In this document: piece after piece, positions 1-10,860 of the stretch
How positions within the stretch are numbered: position 1 is the stretch's first letter
Layout: the number at the start of each line of letters is the position of its first letter
Program-made: the position numbers and the translations under genes
Source: Paracoccus halophilus
GTDB lineage: Bacteria > Pseudomonadota > Alphaproteobacteria > Rhodobacterales > Rhodobacteraceae
Assembly: GCF_000763905.1 (NCBI RefSeq)
Contig: NZ_JRKN01000014.1
Span: 1-64,000 of the forward strand
DNA: 64,000 nucleotides
Direction: 5' to 3'
Notes under the pieces: model-generated
What the model was told of the DNA's origin: nothing
Seen by the model: the letters and a program-made list of their open reading frames with translations, nothing else
The model's database searches: none

Positions 1-277
1 CTATCATGATGGTGTCTCCGTCTCGCCCTGGTTGCGCCAAGTCCTTGAAGATGCGTGCGAACACACCCATACGAGACCATCTGACGAACCGGTTGTAGAG
101 CGTCTTGTGCGGGCCATACACCGATGGCGCGTCGCGCCACTGCAAACCGTTCCGTTTGACGTAGATGATCCCACTCAGCACCCGCCGATCATCGACCCTT
201 GGTACGCCACGTGATTTCGGAAAGTGCGGTCGAAGACGCTCCATCTGCGCCTCCGTCAACCAGTAGTAGTCGCTCAT
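1..277 (-). CDS. IS5-family transposase, N-terminal part (partial)
   Basis: The first 92 residues are visible, starting MSDYYWLTEAQMERLRPHFP at an ATG at 277; the frame is still open at the window edge. The sequence matches the DUF4096-type N-terminal region of IS427-group IS5 transposases: a WLTxxQxxRLxPxFP opening, then DDRRVLSGIIYV and GLQWRDAPxxYGPxKTLYNRF. In this group the protein is often made from two frames, so this would be OrfA. The DDE catalytic residues are not in the window. The gene is accessory: it sits outside the tRNA-like boundary at 707-728. Confidence 0.88.
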   Translation of the reverse strand, partial: MSDYYWLTEAQMERLRPHFPKSRGVPRVDDRRVLSGIIYVKRNGLQWRDAPSVYGPHKTLYNRFVRWSRMGVFARIFKDLAQPGRDGDTIMI

Positions 278-349
278 GTTGCCCCCGTAGTTTGCGGGCG
301 TGAATCACGACTATCCAAAGGGTTCAAGCGGCCTTATGGGTCCTGACCC
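1..349 (-). mobile_element. IS5-family (IS427-type) insertion sequence, one end, cut by window edge
   Basis: The transposase fragment at 1-277 is followed by about 70 noncoding bases. These end in a GGGTC-rich near-palindrome at 338-350 (GGGTCCTGACCCT), which resembles the terminal inverted repeats of IS427-type elements. A TA dinucleotide at 350-351 would fit the short target duplication of this group. The other end lies outside the window, so neither the second terminal repeat nor the target duplication can be confirmed. Confidence 0.7.
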
Positions 350-351
350 TA

Positions 352-564
352 ATGAGAGAAGAAACCCGAATCCCCCCTGAAGCAGCAATTGAAGTACTTG
401 TCGCAGAGATTGGTAGGGCTGTTTGCACGCTGCTTGAAAGCACCCAGAACGGAGCCGACGAGGCAACCGCAAAGCAGTTGCAAAATCACCTTGACAATAT
501 CCGACACTTCGCCAGTCAAGCGCCCGCTGAGTTGAAGTGGCGTCTCGAAAGAAGGTCAACCTAA
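352..564 (+). CDS. hypothetical protein, 70 aa, abutting the insertion-sequence end
   Basis: The ATG lies directly beside the proposed insertion-sequence end, and the same frame stays open back to a stop at 301. The visible start may therefore be fortuitous, and the ORF may be the 3' remainder of a gene interrupted by the element. The product is soluble and probably helical, with a Glu/Ala/Gln-rich middle (EATAKQLQNHLDN). No family is recognised. A strong hairpin 13 bases after the stop (578-608) is placed like a terminator and supports a real transcription unit. Base composition is less GC-biased than the core genes to the right. Confidence 0.4.
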   Translation: MREETRIPPEAAIEVLVAEIGRAVCTLLESTQNGADEATAKQLQNHLDNIRHFASQAPAELKWRLERRST

Positions 565-577
565 AGGCAGCACTACT

Positions 578-608
578 TGTCCTGCCCTGTCGCAGACAAG
601 GCAGGACA
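578..608 (+). terminator. strong hairpin downstream of the 70-aa ORF
   Basis: TGTCCTGCC (578-586) pairs with GGCAGGACA (600-608) and TGTC (588-591) pairs with GACA (595-598). This gives a 13-pair stem with one C/A mismatch and a GCA loop. No U-tract follows, so it may be a weak or factor-assisted terminator. Confidence 0.5.
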
Positions 609-706
609 TGACCCAGCGTCACCAATCTACTTCTGCGGGCGTCACAGCACTGCAAAATATAGTATAATGCATTGATAATAATTAATAAATATAAGACCTG
701 GAGGAC

Positions 707-728
707 TCGAGTCCCTCCACCCGCACCA
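707..728 (+). other. tRNA-Leu-like 3' end fragment, candidate attachment site (att)
   Basis: The segment ends in CACCCGC-A-CCA (718-728), the 3' acceptor strand, discriminator and CCA of a tRNA beginning GCGGGUG, as many alphaproteobacterial tRNA-Leu do. Before it lie a T-stem 3' strand CCCTC (713-717) and a T-loop CTCGAGT (706-712). The 5' T-stem is GAGGA rather than GAGGG, and no D-arm or anticodon arm precedes it, so this is a fragment and not a gene. Such fragments mark the distal end of elements integrated into a tRNA 3' end. The orientation puts the element to the left. Confidence 0.6.
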
Positions 729-876
729 TCTGAAAACACGACACAAGGGCTGGCCGCGGTCGCTCGCTCGCACCTCCCGGCTATGGCGCAGGATTCACAC
801 GATGAATCCGCGTCACTCGATTCGCGTGACAAAACCTTCCACCACCCCGGCAACCCCGCGCCCTCATGTCAAAGCG

Positions 877-2965
<2,089 letters not shown>

Positions 2966-2994
2966 CCCGCCCCACCGCCGCAACGATTATCCCA

Positions 2995-3016
2995 TGCCCG
3001 GCCAGGATGCCGGGCA
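2995..3016 (+). other. intercistronic hairpin between glnB and glnA
   Basis: TGCCCGG (2995-3001) pairs with CCGGGCA (3010-3016) around an 8-base loop, 25 bases before the glnA start. It has no U-tract. It could tune RNA processing or the glnB:glnA ratio; this role is inferred from position only. Confidence 0.4.
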
Positions 3017-3040
3017 GACTGATGGAGGAAGGACCCCCCG

Positions 3041-4447
3041 ATGAAAGTCAAGGACGTACTGGATCTGATCAAAAGCGAGGATGTCGAATATGTCGACGTC
3101 CGCTTTACCGATCCCAAGGGCAAGCTGCAGCACGTCACCCTGGTGGTCGATCTGGTCGACGAGGACTTCTTTGAGGAAGGCTTCATGTTCGACGGCAGTT
3201 CGATCGCCGGCTGGAAGTCGATCGACCAGTCCGACATGAAGCTGATCCTCGACCCCGCCTCGGTCTATATCGACCCGTTCTATGCCGAAAAGACGCTTTG
3301 CGTGCATTGCAACGTGGTCGAGCCCGATACCGGCGAGCCCTATTCCCGCGACCCGCGCGGCACGGCCGTCAAGGCCGAGGCCTATCTGAAGGCCAGCGGT
3401 ATCGGCGACACCTCGTATTGGGGACCCGAGGCCGAATTCTTCCTGTTCGACGACGTGCGCTATTCGGTGACGCCGCACAAGGTCGGCTATGCGATCGACT
3501 CGGTCGATGCGGCATGGAACACCGACACGGAATACGAGGACGGCAACCTTGCCCATCGCGCCGGCCACAAGGGCGGCTATTTCCCGGTGAACCCGATCGA
3601 CGCGGCCCAGGACATCCGCGGCGAGATGCTGTCGACGATGAAACGCATGGGCATCAAGGTGGACAAGCACCACCACGAGGTCGCCTCGGCCCAGCACGAG
3701 CTTGGCATGATCTTCGGCGGGCTGATCGAGCAGGCCGACAATCTGCAGAAATACAAATACGTGATCCACAATGTCGCCGCCGCCTATGGCAAGTCGGCGA
3801 CCTTCATGCCCAAGCCGATGAAGGGCGACAACGGTTCCGGCATGCATGTCAACATGTCGATCTGGAAGGACGGCAAGCCGCTGTTTGCGGGCGACAAATA
3901 TGCCGACCTGTCGCAGGAGGCGCTGTGGTTCATCGGCGGCATCCTGAAACACGCCAAGGCGCTGAACGCGCTGACCAACCCGTCCACGAACAGCTACAAG
4001 CGGCTGATCCCCGGCTTCGAGGCGCCGGTGCTGCGGGCCTATTCGGCGCGCAACCGCTCTGGCTGCGTGCGCATTCCGTGGACCGAAAGCCCCAAGGCCA
4101 AGCGCGTCGAGGCCCGTTTCCCCGACCCCGCCGCCAACCCCTATCTGGCCTTTGCCGCCCTGCTGATGGCCGGGATCGACGGGATCAAGAACAGGATCGA
4201 CCCGGGTCCCGCCTCGGACAAGGATCTCTATGACCTGCCGCCCGAGGAACTGGCCGAGATCCCGACCGTCTGCGGTTCGCTGCGCGAGGCGCTGGAGGAG
4301 CTGGAAAAGGACATGGACTTCCTGCTGGCGGGCGATGTCTTCACCCGCGATCAGCTGGAGGCTTACATGACCCTGAAATGGGAAGAGGTCTATGCCTATG
4401 AGCATACCCCCCACCCGGTCGAATACGCGATGTATTACAGCTGCTGA
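3041..4447 (+). CDS. glnA: type I glutamine synthetase
   Basis: The enzyme makes glutamine from glutamate, ammonia and ATP, as a cytosolic dodecamer. At 468 residues it has the standard GSI length. Visible motifs are FDGSSIAGW near residue 50, the NGSGMHVNMS metal/ATP region and NRSGCVRIP. Tyr397 lies in DKDLYDLPPEEL, the adenylylation site of the GSI-beta group. Adenylylation through GlnE, steered by the adjacent glnB product, is the expected control. The ATG follows a GGAGGAAGGA ribosome-binding site. Confidence 0.98.
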   Translation: MKVKDVLDLIKSEDVEYVDVRFTDPKGKLQHVTLVVDLVDEDFFEEGFMFDGSSIAGWKSIDQSDMKLILDPASVYIDPFYAEKTLCVHCNVVEPDTGEPYSRDPRGTAVKAEAYLKASGIGDTSYWGPEAEFFLFDDVRYSVTPHKVGYAIDSVDAAWNTDTEYEDGNLAHRAGHKGGYFPVNPIDAAQDIRGEMLSTMKRMGIKVDKHHHEVASAQHELGMIFGGLIEQADNLQKYKYVIHNVAAAYGKSATFMPKPMKGDNGSGMHVNMSIWKDGKPLFAGDKYADLSQEALWFIGGILKHAKALNALTNPSTNSYKRLIPGFEAPVLRAYSARNRSGCVRIPWTESPKAKRVEARFPDPAANPYLAFAALLMAGIDGIKNRIDPGPASDKDLYDLPPEELAEIPTVCGSLREALEELEKDMDFLLAGDVFTRDQLEAYMTLKWEEVYAYEHTPHPVEYAMYYSC

Positions 4448-4471
4448 CCGACCGGACAGCCCGAGAGCAGG

Positions 4472-4497
4472 AAAGCCGCCCCTTGAGGCGGCTTTTC
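4472..4497 (+). terminator. rho-independent terminator after glnA
   Basis: AAAGCCGCC (4472-4480) and GGCGGCTTT (4487-4495) form a 9-base-pair stem with a CCTTGA loop and a short T run, 25 bases after the glnA stop. Confidence 0.85.
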
Positions 4498-4571
4498 GAT
4501 TTGCCGGGGCACGCCACCGTTGCGGACAGGGGGGCATGCGACTACAAGCCCCGCAAATACAGGAGAGACCG

Positions 4572-5888
4572 ATGATCCCGCGCTATGCCCGCCCCGAAAT
4601 GACCGCCATCTGGTCGCCCGAGACCAAGTTCCGCATCTGGTACGAGATCGAGGCCCATGCCTGCGACGCCCAGGCCGATCTGGGCGTGATCCCGCGCGAA
4701 AACGCCCAAGCGGTCTGGCAGGCGAAGGATGTCGAATTCGATGTCGCCCGCATCGACGAGATCGAGGCGGTGACCAAGCATGACGTCATTGCCTTCCTGA
4801 CCCATCTGGCGGAACATATCGGCGCCGATCAGGCGCGTTTCGTGCATCAGGGCATGACCTCATCCGACGTGCTGGACACGACGCTGAACGTCCAGCTTGT
4901 CCGCGCCGCCGACATCCTGCTGGCCGATATGGACAAGGTGCTGTCGGCGCTGAAGAAACGCGCCCATGAGCACAAGGACACGCTGCGGATCGGGCGCAGC
5001 CACGGCATCCATGCCGAGCCGACGACCATGGGCCTGACCTTCGCCCGCTTCTATGCCGAAATGGCGCGCGGCAAGGCCCGGCTGCAGGCCGCGCGGCACG
5101 AGGTCGCGACCGGCGCGATTTCCGGCGCGGTCGGCACCTTCGCCAATATCGACCCGGCGGTCGAGGAACATGTCTGCGCGAAGATGGGCCTGCGCCCCGA
5201 GCCGATCAGCACGCAGGTCATCCCGCGCGACCGCCACGCGATGTTCTTTGCCACGCTGGGCGTCATCGCCTCGTCGATCGAGAATATCGCCATCGAGATC
5301 CGCCACATGCAGCGCACCGAGGTGCTGGAGGCCGAGGAATTCTTCAGCCCCGGTCAAAAGGGCAGCTCGGCCATGCCGCACAAGCGCAACCCGGTCCTGA
5401 CCGAGAACCTGACCGGCCTTGCCCGGCTGGTGCGCATGACGGTGATCCCGGCGATGGAGAACGTGGCGCTCTGGCATGAACGCGACATCTCGCACAGCTC
5501 GGTCGAGCGCGGCATCGCCCCCGACGCCACCATCACCCTGGATTTCGCCCTGAACCGGCTCGCCGGCGTCATCGAAAAGCTGGTTGTCTACCCCGAGAAC
5601 ATGCTGAAAAACATGAACAGGTTCAAGGGTCTGGTCATGTCGCAGCGGGTTCTTCTGGCGCTGACCCAGGCCGGGGTCTCGCGCGAGGACGCCTATCGCC
5701 TGGTGCAGCGCAACGCCATGAAGGTCTGGGAACAGGGCGCCGATTTCAAGACCGAGTTGCTGGCCGATGCGGATGTGACCGCCGCCCTGACCCCCGCCGA
5801 GATCGAGGAAAAATTCGACCTTGGCTATCACACCCGGCATGTGGACACGATTTTTGCGCGGGTTTTTAGCGAACCGGCCGGGCATTAA
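4572..5888 (+). CDS. purB: adenylosuccinate lyase
   Basis: PurB releases fumarate from SAICAR and from adenylosuccinate, two steps of purine synthesis. The 438-residue protein has the fumarase/aspartase-superfamily motifs: TSSDVLDT from about 96, RSHGIHAEP (142-150) and the flexible signature loop GSSAMPHKRNP (264-274). The ATG at 4572 was chosen because AGGAGAG lies 8-11 bases upstream; frames opening earlier run through the glnA terminator. The FliG-like gene follows after 60 bases with no terminator, so the two may be co-transcribed. Confidence 0.97.
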   Translation: MIPRYARPEMTAIWSPETKFRIWYEIEAHACDAQADLGVIPRENAQAVWQAKDVEFDVARIDEIEAVTKHDVIAFLTHLAEHIGADQARFVHQGMTSSDVLDTTLNVQLVRAADILLADMDKVLSALKKRAHEHKDTLRIGRSHGIHAEPTTMGLTFARFYAEMARGKARLQAARHEVATGAISGAVGTFANIDPAVEEHVCAKMGLRPEPISTQVIPRDRHAMFFATLGVIASSIENIAIEIRHMQRTEVLEAEEFFSPGQKGSSAMPHKRNPVLTENLTGLARLVRMTVIPAMENVALWHERDISHSSVERGIAPDATITLDFALNRLAGVIEKLVVYPENMLKNMNRFKGLVMSQRVLLALTQAGVSREDAYRLVQRNAMKVWEQGADFKTELLADADVTAALTPAEIEEKFDLGYHTRHVDTIFARVFSEPAGH

Positions 5889-5948
5889 CCCGCTATTCGC
5901 TCTTTGATGCCAGATTGCCCCCGAAACGGAATGAATCGGGAGCAATCC

Positions 5949-7028
5949 ATGGGCGTCGCAGCCATCGAAAAGCCCACGCTCAACGCCAGGCAGAAAGCTG
6001 CCATCATCGTGCGTCTGGTGCTGGCCGAGGGCGAGGATATCGACCTCGCCCGGCTGCCGCCCGGGTTGCAGACCGATCTGGCCCAGGAAATGGCGCTGAT
6101 GGGGTTTGTCGACCGCAAGACCCGCAATGCGGTCGTCGCCGAGTTCTGCGAGATCCTGGAATCGGTCGGGCTGTCCTTTCCCGGCGATATCGACAGCACG
6201 CTGGACCTGCTGGACGGTCATCTGTCGCCGGACACGACCGACAGGCTGCGCCGCATGGCGGCGCTGAACGGCGCGGGCGACCCATGGGACCGTATCGCCA
6301 ATATCTCGCCCGCGCTTCTGGCCGAACTGGCCCGGACCGAAGCCGTCGAGATCGCGGCCGTCATGTTCTCGAAACTCCCGGTATCCCGCGCGGCCGAGGT
6401 GTTCGGGCTCCTCGATACCGACCTTGCCCGCCGGATCGCCCATACCATGAACCTGACCCGGAATATCGGCGCCGAGGCCCTGCTGCGGATCGGCAAGGCG
6501 CTGATCCAGGCTGCCGATGCCGTGCCGCAGCCGCCGATTACCGGCGCGCCCGGCGAAAAGGTCGGGGCGATCCTGAACTCCTCATCCTCCTCGACCCGGG
6601 ACAGCATCCTCGAAGGGCTGGATCACGACGATGCGGATTTCGCCGAGGAGGTGCGCAAGACGATCTTCACCTGGGCGCATATCCCGACGCGGATAGATCC
6701 GCGCGACATCGCCCGCATCACGCGCGAGGTTGAAAACCCGGTGCTGATCAAGGCCATGGCCGGGGCCAGCGGCAAGAACCGGCCGACGGTCGATTTCCTG
6801 CTGGGCGGCCTGTCCTCGCGCCTGGCGGACTCCATGCGCGAAGAGATGGAGACGCTGGGCAAGGTCTCGCCCAAAAGCGCCGAAGAGGCGATGGATCAGG
6901 TCGTCGCGGTGATCCGGCGGATGGAGGCATCGGGCGATCTGTTCCTGATCGCGCAAGATCCCGGCGATGACGATACCGCGATAGCCGAGGATGAGCCGGA
7001 TCAGGCCACCGAGCCGGCGGCCTCCTGA
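5949..7028 (+). CDS. orphan FliG-domain protein (flagellar motor switch FliG-like)
   Basis: The 359-residue protein resembles FliG along its length. An N-terminal helical part holds LNARQKAAIIVRLVLAEG, where FliG has its kAAilll motif. A FliG-M-like segment lies near residues 110-180, and the C-terminal motor domain near 215-345 includes EEVRKTIFTW, IDPRDIARITREVENPVLIKAMAG and MREEMETLGKVSPKSAEEA. The FliG EHPQ motif is replaced here by EAVE. It ends in an acidic tail. No flagellar gene is nearby; its neighbours are purB and gap. The ATG at 5949 follows GGGAGC. A non-flagellar or residual role is possible, and function is not established from sequence. Confidence 0.75.
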   Translation: MGVAAIEKPTLNARQKAAIIVRLVLAEGEDIDLARLPPGLQTDLAQEMALMGFVDRKTRNAVVAEFCEILESVGLSFPGDIDSTLDLLDGHLSPDTTDRLRRMAALNGAGDPWDRIANISPALLAELARTEAVEIAAVMFSKLPVSRAAEVFGLLDTDLARRIAHTMNLTRNIGAEALLRIGKALIQAADAVPQPPITGAPGEKVGAILNSSSSSTRDSILEGLDHDDADFAEEVRKTIFTWAHIPTRIDPRDIARITREVENPVLIKAMAGASGKNRPTVDFLLGGLSSRLADSMREEMETLGKVSPKSAEEAMDQVVAVIRRMEASGDLFLIAQDPGDDDTAIAEDEPDQATEPAAS

Positions 7029-7127
7029 CGCCATGTCTTGCCTGCGCCGCGGCTCTGGCCTAGCTAGCCGGGATATGGAGAGATCGGCAGAACACCGCGT
7101 TGCGGAACCCGCCCGGAAAGGCCTGGC

Positions 7128-7271
7128 ATGACCAACCAGATCGCTGTGATCCTTGGCCTGATGATTCTGGCGCTGTTCCTGGCGGATGCGCTGTTTCTGG
7201 GATGGGGGCTGCCGGTCCTTGCCGGCAAGGCGCTTGTCTCCTCGATCGAATATCTGAGCTTCTGGCGCTGA
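7128..7271 (+). CDS. small single-pass membrane protein, 47 aa
   Basis: The reading frame begins MTNQIAVILGLMILALFL at an ATG at 7128, after a GGAAAGG ribosome-binding site, and ends SIEYLSFWR. It encodes one strongly hydrophobic helix (about residues 5-27, including LADALFLGWGLPVL) and a short polar tail. It lies in the gap between the FliG-like gene and gap, where no other gene fits. The hydrophobic pattern, good ribosome-binding site and GC-rich third positions support coding. No named family is assigned with certainty. Confidence 0.7.
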   Translation: MTNQIAVILGLMILALFLADALFLGWGLPVLAGKALVSSIEYLSFWR

Positions 7272-7427
7272 TCGGCGCACGGCGCTCCCGATCGGGGCGC
7301 GGCCCAGACAGGCGCCGCCCGGGCTGTTTCAACGCATCCCATCGCCATCGCGCCATTGGGGCATTTGCATCCCGCCCGAATGCAAGCTATTTCGACATGC
7401 GAACTTCATCAGCGGCGGAGGAACCCC

Positions 7428-8429
<1,002 letters not shown>

Positions 8430-8461
8430 GCCTGCGGCGATCCGGCCGGCACGACGATAAA

Positions 8462-8497
8462 GGGAAGCTGCGCCCCGCAAGGCGGCGCACTTCTCCC
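8462..8497 (+). terminator. terminator-like hairpin after gap
   Basis: TGCGCC (8469-8474) pairs with GGCGCA (8484-8489), and the stem extends imperfectly through GGGAAG and CTTCTCCC. It lies about 35 bases after the gap stop. No U-tract follows, so its efficiency is uncertain. Confidence 0.5.
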
Positions 8498-8557
8498 GTT
8501 CAGATCGGCCCGGCAGCGCCAGCTGTCACGCCGGCATCCGCAGGCCCCAGGGGCTGG

Positions 8558-8875
8558 TCAGGGTTTCTTCCTGGACAGGCGGCGCACATTCGCCTTGGTG
8601 CGACGACGATAGGGGCGCAGCGCGGCCGCCATCACGCGGTCGGCGCGCTCGCCCCGGCCAGCTGCGCGAATCGCCGCATGCATGGCCTCGGTCGCGGCAT
8701 TGGCCTTTTCCGCCACCATGCGGTGGGGTTCGGAATGATCCTGTCGCAGCAGGCCAAGCATCCCCGCGGTCCGCAACGCGATGACCAGCTGTGCCTCCCA
8801 TGACATGCGGGCCATCTGCTGCCATAGCAGAAACGGCACCCGCAGCTGTGCGGCATTCATAACAATATTACCCAT
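8558..8875 (-). CDS. conserved small Rhodobacteraceae protein (E-x-Q-x-VIALR / MVxEK pattern)
   Basis: The 105-residue product has the pattern WEAQLVIALRTAGML, then HRMVAEKANAATEAMHAA, then an Arg/Lys-rich tail (PYRRRTKANVRRLSRKKP). From memory, this matches short Rhodobacterales proteins often mislabelled antifreeze protein or phasin-like. It is an amphipathic helical protein with a strongly basic end, which could bind polyanions or a granule surface; that is inference. The start may be ATG 8875 or the internal ATG at 8860. It is transcribed away from pyrC. Confidence 0.65.
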   Translation of the reverse strand: MGNIVMNAAQLRVPFLLWQQMARMSWEAQLVIALRTAGMLGLLRQDHSEPHRMVAEKANAATEAMHAAIRAAGRGERADRVMAAALRPYRRRTKANVRRLSRKKP

Positions 8876-9005
8876 ACCTAAGATCCTTCACGCTAAACCG
8901 GACGGTTTCGCAATCTGCACGGCCGCGAGCATGGTGCCAAGTCATCCTTTCGTGCATGTCGGGTCGGCTATGGTCTTGCGGTGACACCCGGTATAGAGAA
9001 AACAC

Positions 9006-10049
9006 ATGAGCAAATCGTTAACGCTTCGACGCCCCGATGACTGGCATCTGCACCTGCGCGACGGTGAAATGTTGCGGGCAGTGGTTTCATTTTCCGGCAA
9101 ATTCGGCCGCGCCATCATCATGCCGAATCTGGTGCCGCCGGTCGTGACCGGAGCCCAGGCCAAGGCCTATCGCGACCGGATCAACGTTGCGTCAGAAGAA
9201 AAAATGACGTTGCGTCCCCTGATGACCTTGTACCTTACGGAAACTACCGATCCGGCCGATGTGCTGGCCTCGCATGCCAGTGGAATCATCTCTGCCGTCA
9301 AGCTCTATCCGGCGGGCGCGACGACGAATTCCGCCTCGGGCGTGCGCGATTTCGACAAGGTCCGCCCGGTTTTCGAGGTCATGGCCGAGGCCGGGATTCC
9401 GCTTTGCTGCCACGGCGAGGTAACGGACCCCGCCGTCGACATCTTTGACCGCGAGGCGGTCTTTATCGACCGCGTTCTGGACCCGATCCGCCGCGCCGTG
9501 CCGGGGCTGAAGGTGGTGATGGAACATATCACCACGCAGGACGGGGTCGATTACGTCAGCGGCAACGACAATATCGGCGCGACGATCACCACCCATCACC
9601 TGGTCATCAACCGAAACCATATCCTGGTCGGCGGCATCCGGCCGCATTATTACTGCCTGCCGGTCGCCAAGCGGGAAACCCACCGCCTCGCGCTGCGCCG
9701 CGCGGCCTGTTCGGGGGATGCGCGCTTTTTCCTGGGCACGGATTCGGCGCCGCATCCCGACAGTGCCAAGGAATCGGCCTGCGGCTGCGCGGGCTGCTTT
9801 ACCGCGCCCAATACCATGTCGATCCTCGCCCATGTCTTTGAAGAGGACGGGGCGCTGGACCGGCTCGAGGCCTTTACCTCGCTCAACGGCGCGGCATTCT
9901 ACGACCTGCCCGCGAACGAGGACCGGGTCCGGCTTGTCAAGCGCGACGAACCGGTGACATACCCCACCCATATCGCGGCCGGATCCGAGACGGTGACCGT
10001 CTTCGACCCCGGATTTCCGCTCTATTGGCAGCTCGAGGACCCCGCATGA
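9006..10049 (+). CDS. pyrC: dihydroorotase, class II (PyrC type)
   Basis: The enzyme cyclises carbamoyl-aspartate to dihydroorotate in pyrimidine synthesis. The 347-residue protein matches the E. coli-like class II enzyme. Visible metal-binding motifs are DWHLHLRDG near residue 12, the later histidines in CCHGEVTDP and ITTHHLV, and the aspartate in GTDSAPHP. The carboxylated lysine lies in SAVKLYPAG. It overlaps pyrE by four bases (ATGA), so the two steps are translationally coupled. Confidence 0.96.
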   Translation: MSKSLTLRRPDDWHLHLRDGEMLRAVVSFSGKFGRAIIMPNLVPPVVTGAQAKAYRDRINVASEEKMTLRPLMTLYLTETTDPADVLASHASGIISAVKLYPAGATTNSASGVRDFDKVRPVFEVMAEAGIPLCCHGEVTDPAVDIFDREAVFIDRVLDPIRRAVPGLKVVMEHITTQDGVDYVSGNDNIGATITTHHLVINRNHILVGGIRPHYYCLPVAKRETHRLALRRAACSGDARFFLGTDSAPHPDSAKESACGCAGCFTAPNTMSILAHVFEEDGALDRLEAFTSLNGAAFYDLPANEDRVRLVKRDEPVTYPTHIAAGSETVTVFDPGFPLYWQLEDPA

Positions 10050-10717
10050 CCCTGCCCTTTCCCCCACGCGAGGAAATCGCCCGCCTGACCGCCCGCATGC
10101 TGCTGGAAATCGGGGCCGTGCATTTCAACGCGACCGAGCCATATACCTATGCCTCGGGCCTCAAGGGGCCGACCTATATCGACTGCCGCAAGCTGATCAG
10201 CTACCCGCGCATCCGCTCGACGCTGATGGATTTCCTGGCCGCGACCGTGCTGCGCGATGCCGGGTTCGATGCCTTCGACAATGTCGCGGGCGGCGAGACC
10301 GCCGGCATTCCCTTCGCCGCCCTGATCGCCGAGCGGCTGGGCCTGCCGATGACCTATGTCCGCAAGAAGCCCAAGGGCTACGGCCGCAATGCCCGCATCG
10401 AGGGCACGATGACCGAGGGGCAGCGCGTGCTGCTGGTCGAGGACCTGACCACCGATGGCGGCTCCAAGCTCAGCTTCGTGGACGCGATTCGCGAAACCGG
10501 CGCGGATTGCGCGCATACGGCGGTGATCTTTTATTACGGCATCTTCCCCAAAACGACGCAGCGCCTGGCCGATCACGGCGTCGCGCTGCATTACCTCTGC
10601 ACCTGGTGGGACGTGCTGGCCGAAGCCAAGGCGCAGGGCTTCTACGATCAGACGACCCTGTACGAGGTCGAAACCTTTCTGACCGATCCCCGCGCCTGGC
10701 AGGCGGCTAATCCGTGA
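10046..10717 (+). CDS. pyrE: orotate phosphoribosyltransferase
   Basis: PyrE joins orotate to PRPP to give OMP. The 223-residue protein carries the PRPP-binding motif [14 protein letters not shown] near residue 132 and the early [15 protein letters not shown] segment of the family. The start ATG at 10046 overlaps the pyrC stop. A hairpin lies just after the stop. With pyrC it covers two of the later steps of UMP synthesis. Confidence 0.96.
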   Translation: MTLPFPPREEIARLTARMLLEIGAVHFNATEPYTYASGLKGPTYIDCRKLISYPRIRSTLMDFLAATVLRDAGFDAFDNVAGGETAGIPFAALIAERLGLPMTYVRKKPKGYGRNARIEGTMTEGQRVLLVEDLTTDGGSKLSFVDAIRETGADCAHTAVIFYYGIFPKTTQRLADHGVALHYLCTWWDVLAEAKAQGFYDQTTLYEVETFLTDPRAWQAANP

Positions 10718-10722
10718 ACGCC

Positions 10723-10743
10723 ATCGCCGGGTGCCCGGGCGAT
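10723..10743 (+). terminator. hairpin after pyrE
   Basis: ATCGCC (10723-10728) pairs with GGCGAT (10738-10743), and inner GGG (10729-10731) pairs with CCC (10734-10736), leaving one bulged G and a tiny loop. No U-tract is present. Its position 6 bases after pyrE suggests 3'-end formation or RNA stabilisation. Confidence 0.45.
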
Positions 10744-10860
10744 CGCGCGACCGTAGGCTGCGGCATCGCGTCCTAGGCAGCTTCGCCCATGGACCCGGAT
10801 CGGGCATCCGTGAAATAACGTGGGGCTTGCACGACTCGGAACCAGGCCGGAGAATCATGG

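Larger units (their letters stand above)
565..876. other. intergenic stretch spanning the island boundary
   Basis: This 312-base gap contains, in order, a terminator-like hairpin (578-608), an unusually AT-rich patch (about 653-697, contrasting with flanks of well over 60% GC), a tRNA-Leu-like 3' end (707-728), and about 150 bases of GC-rich sequence leading to the 3' end of nnr. No convincing ORF was seen in it. Confidence 0.7.

Noticed and set aside
703..728. Intact tRNA gene
   Set aside because: Only the T-arm and acceptor 3' strand are present; the upstream AT-rich sequence has no D-arm or anticodon arm.
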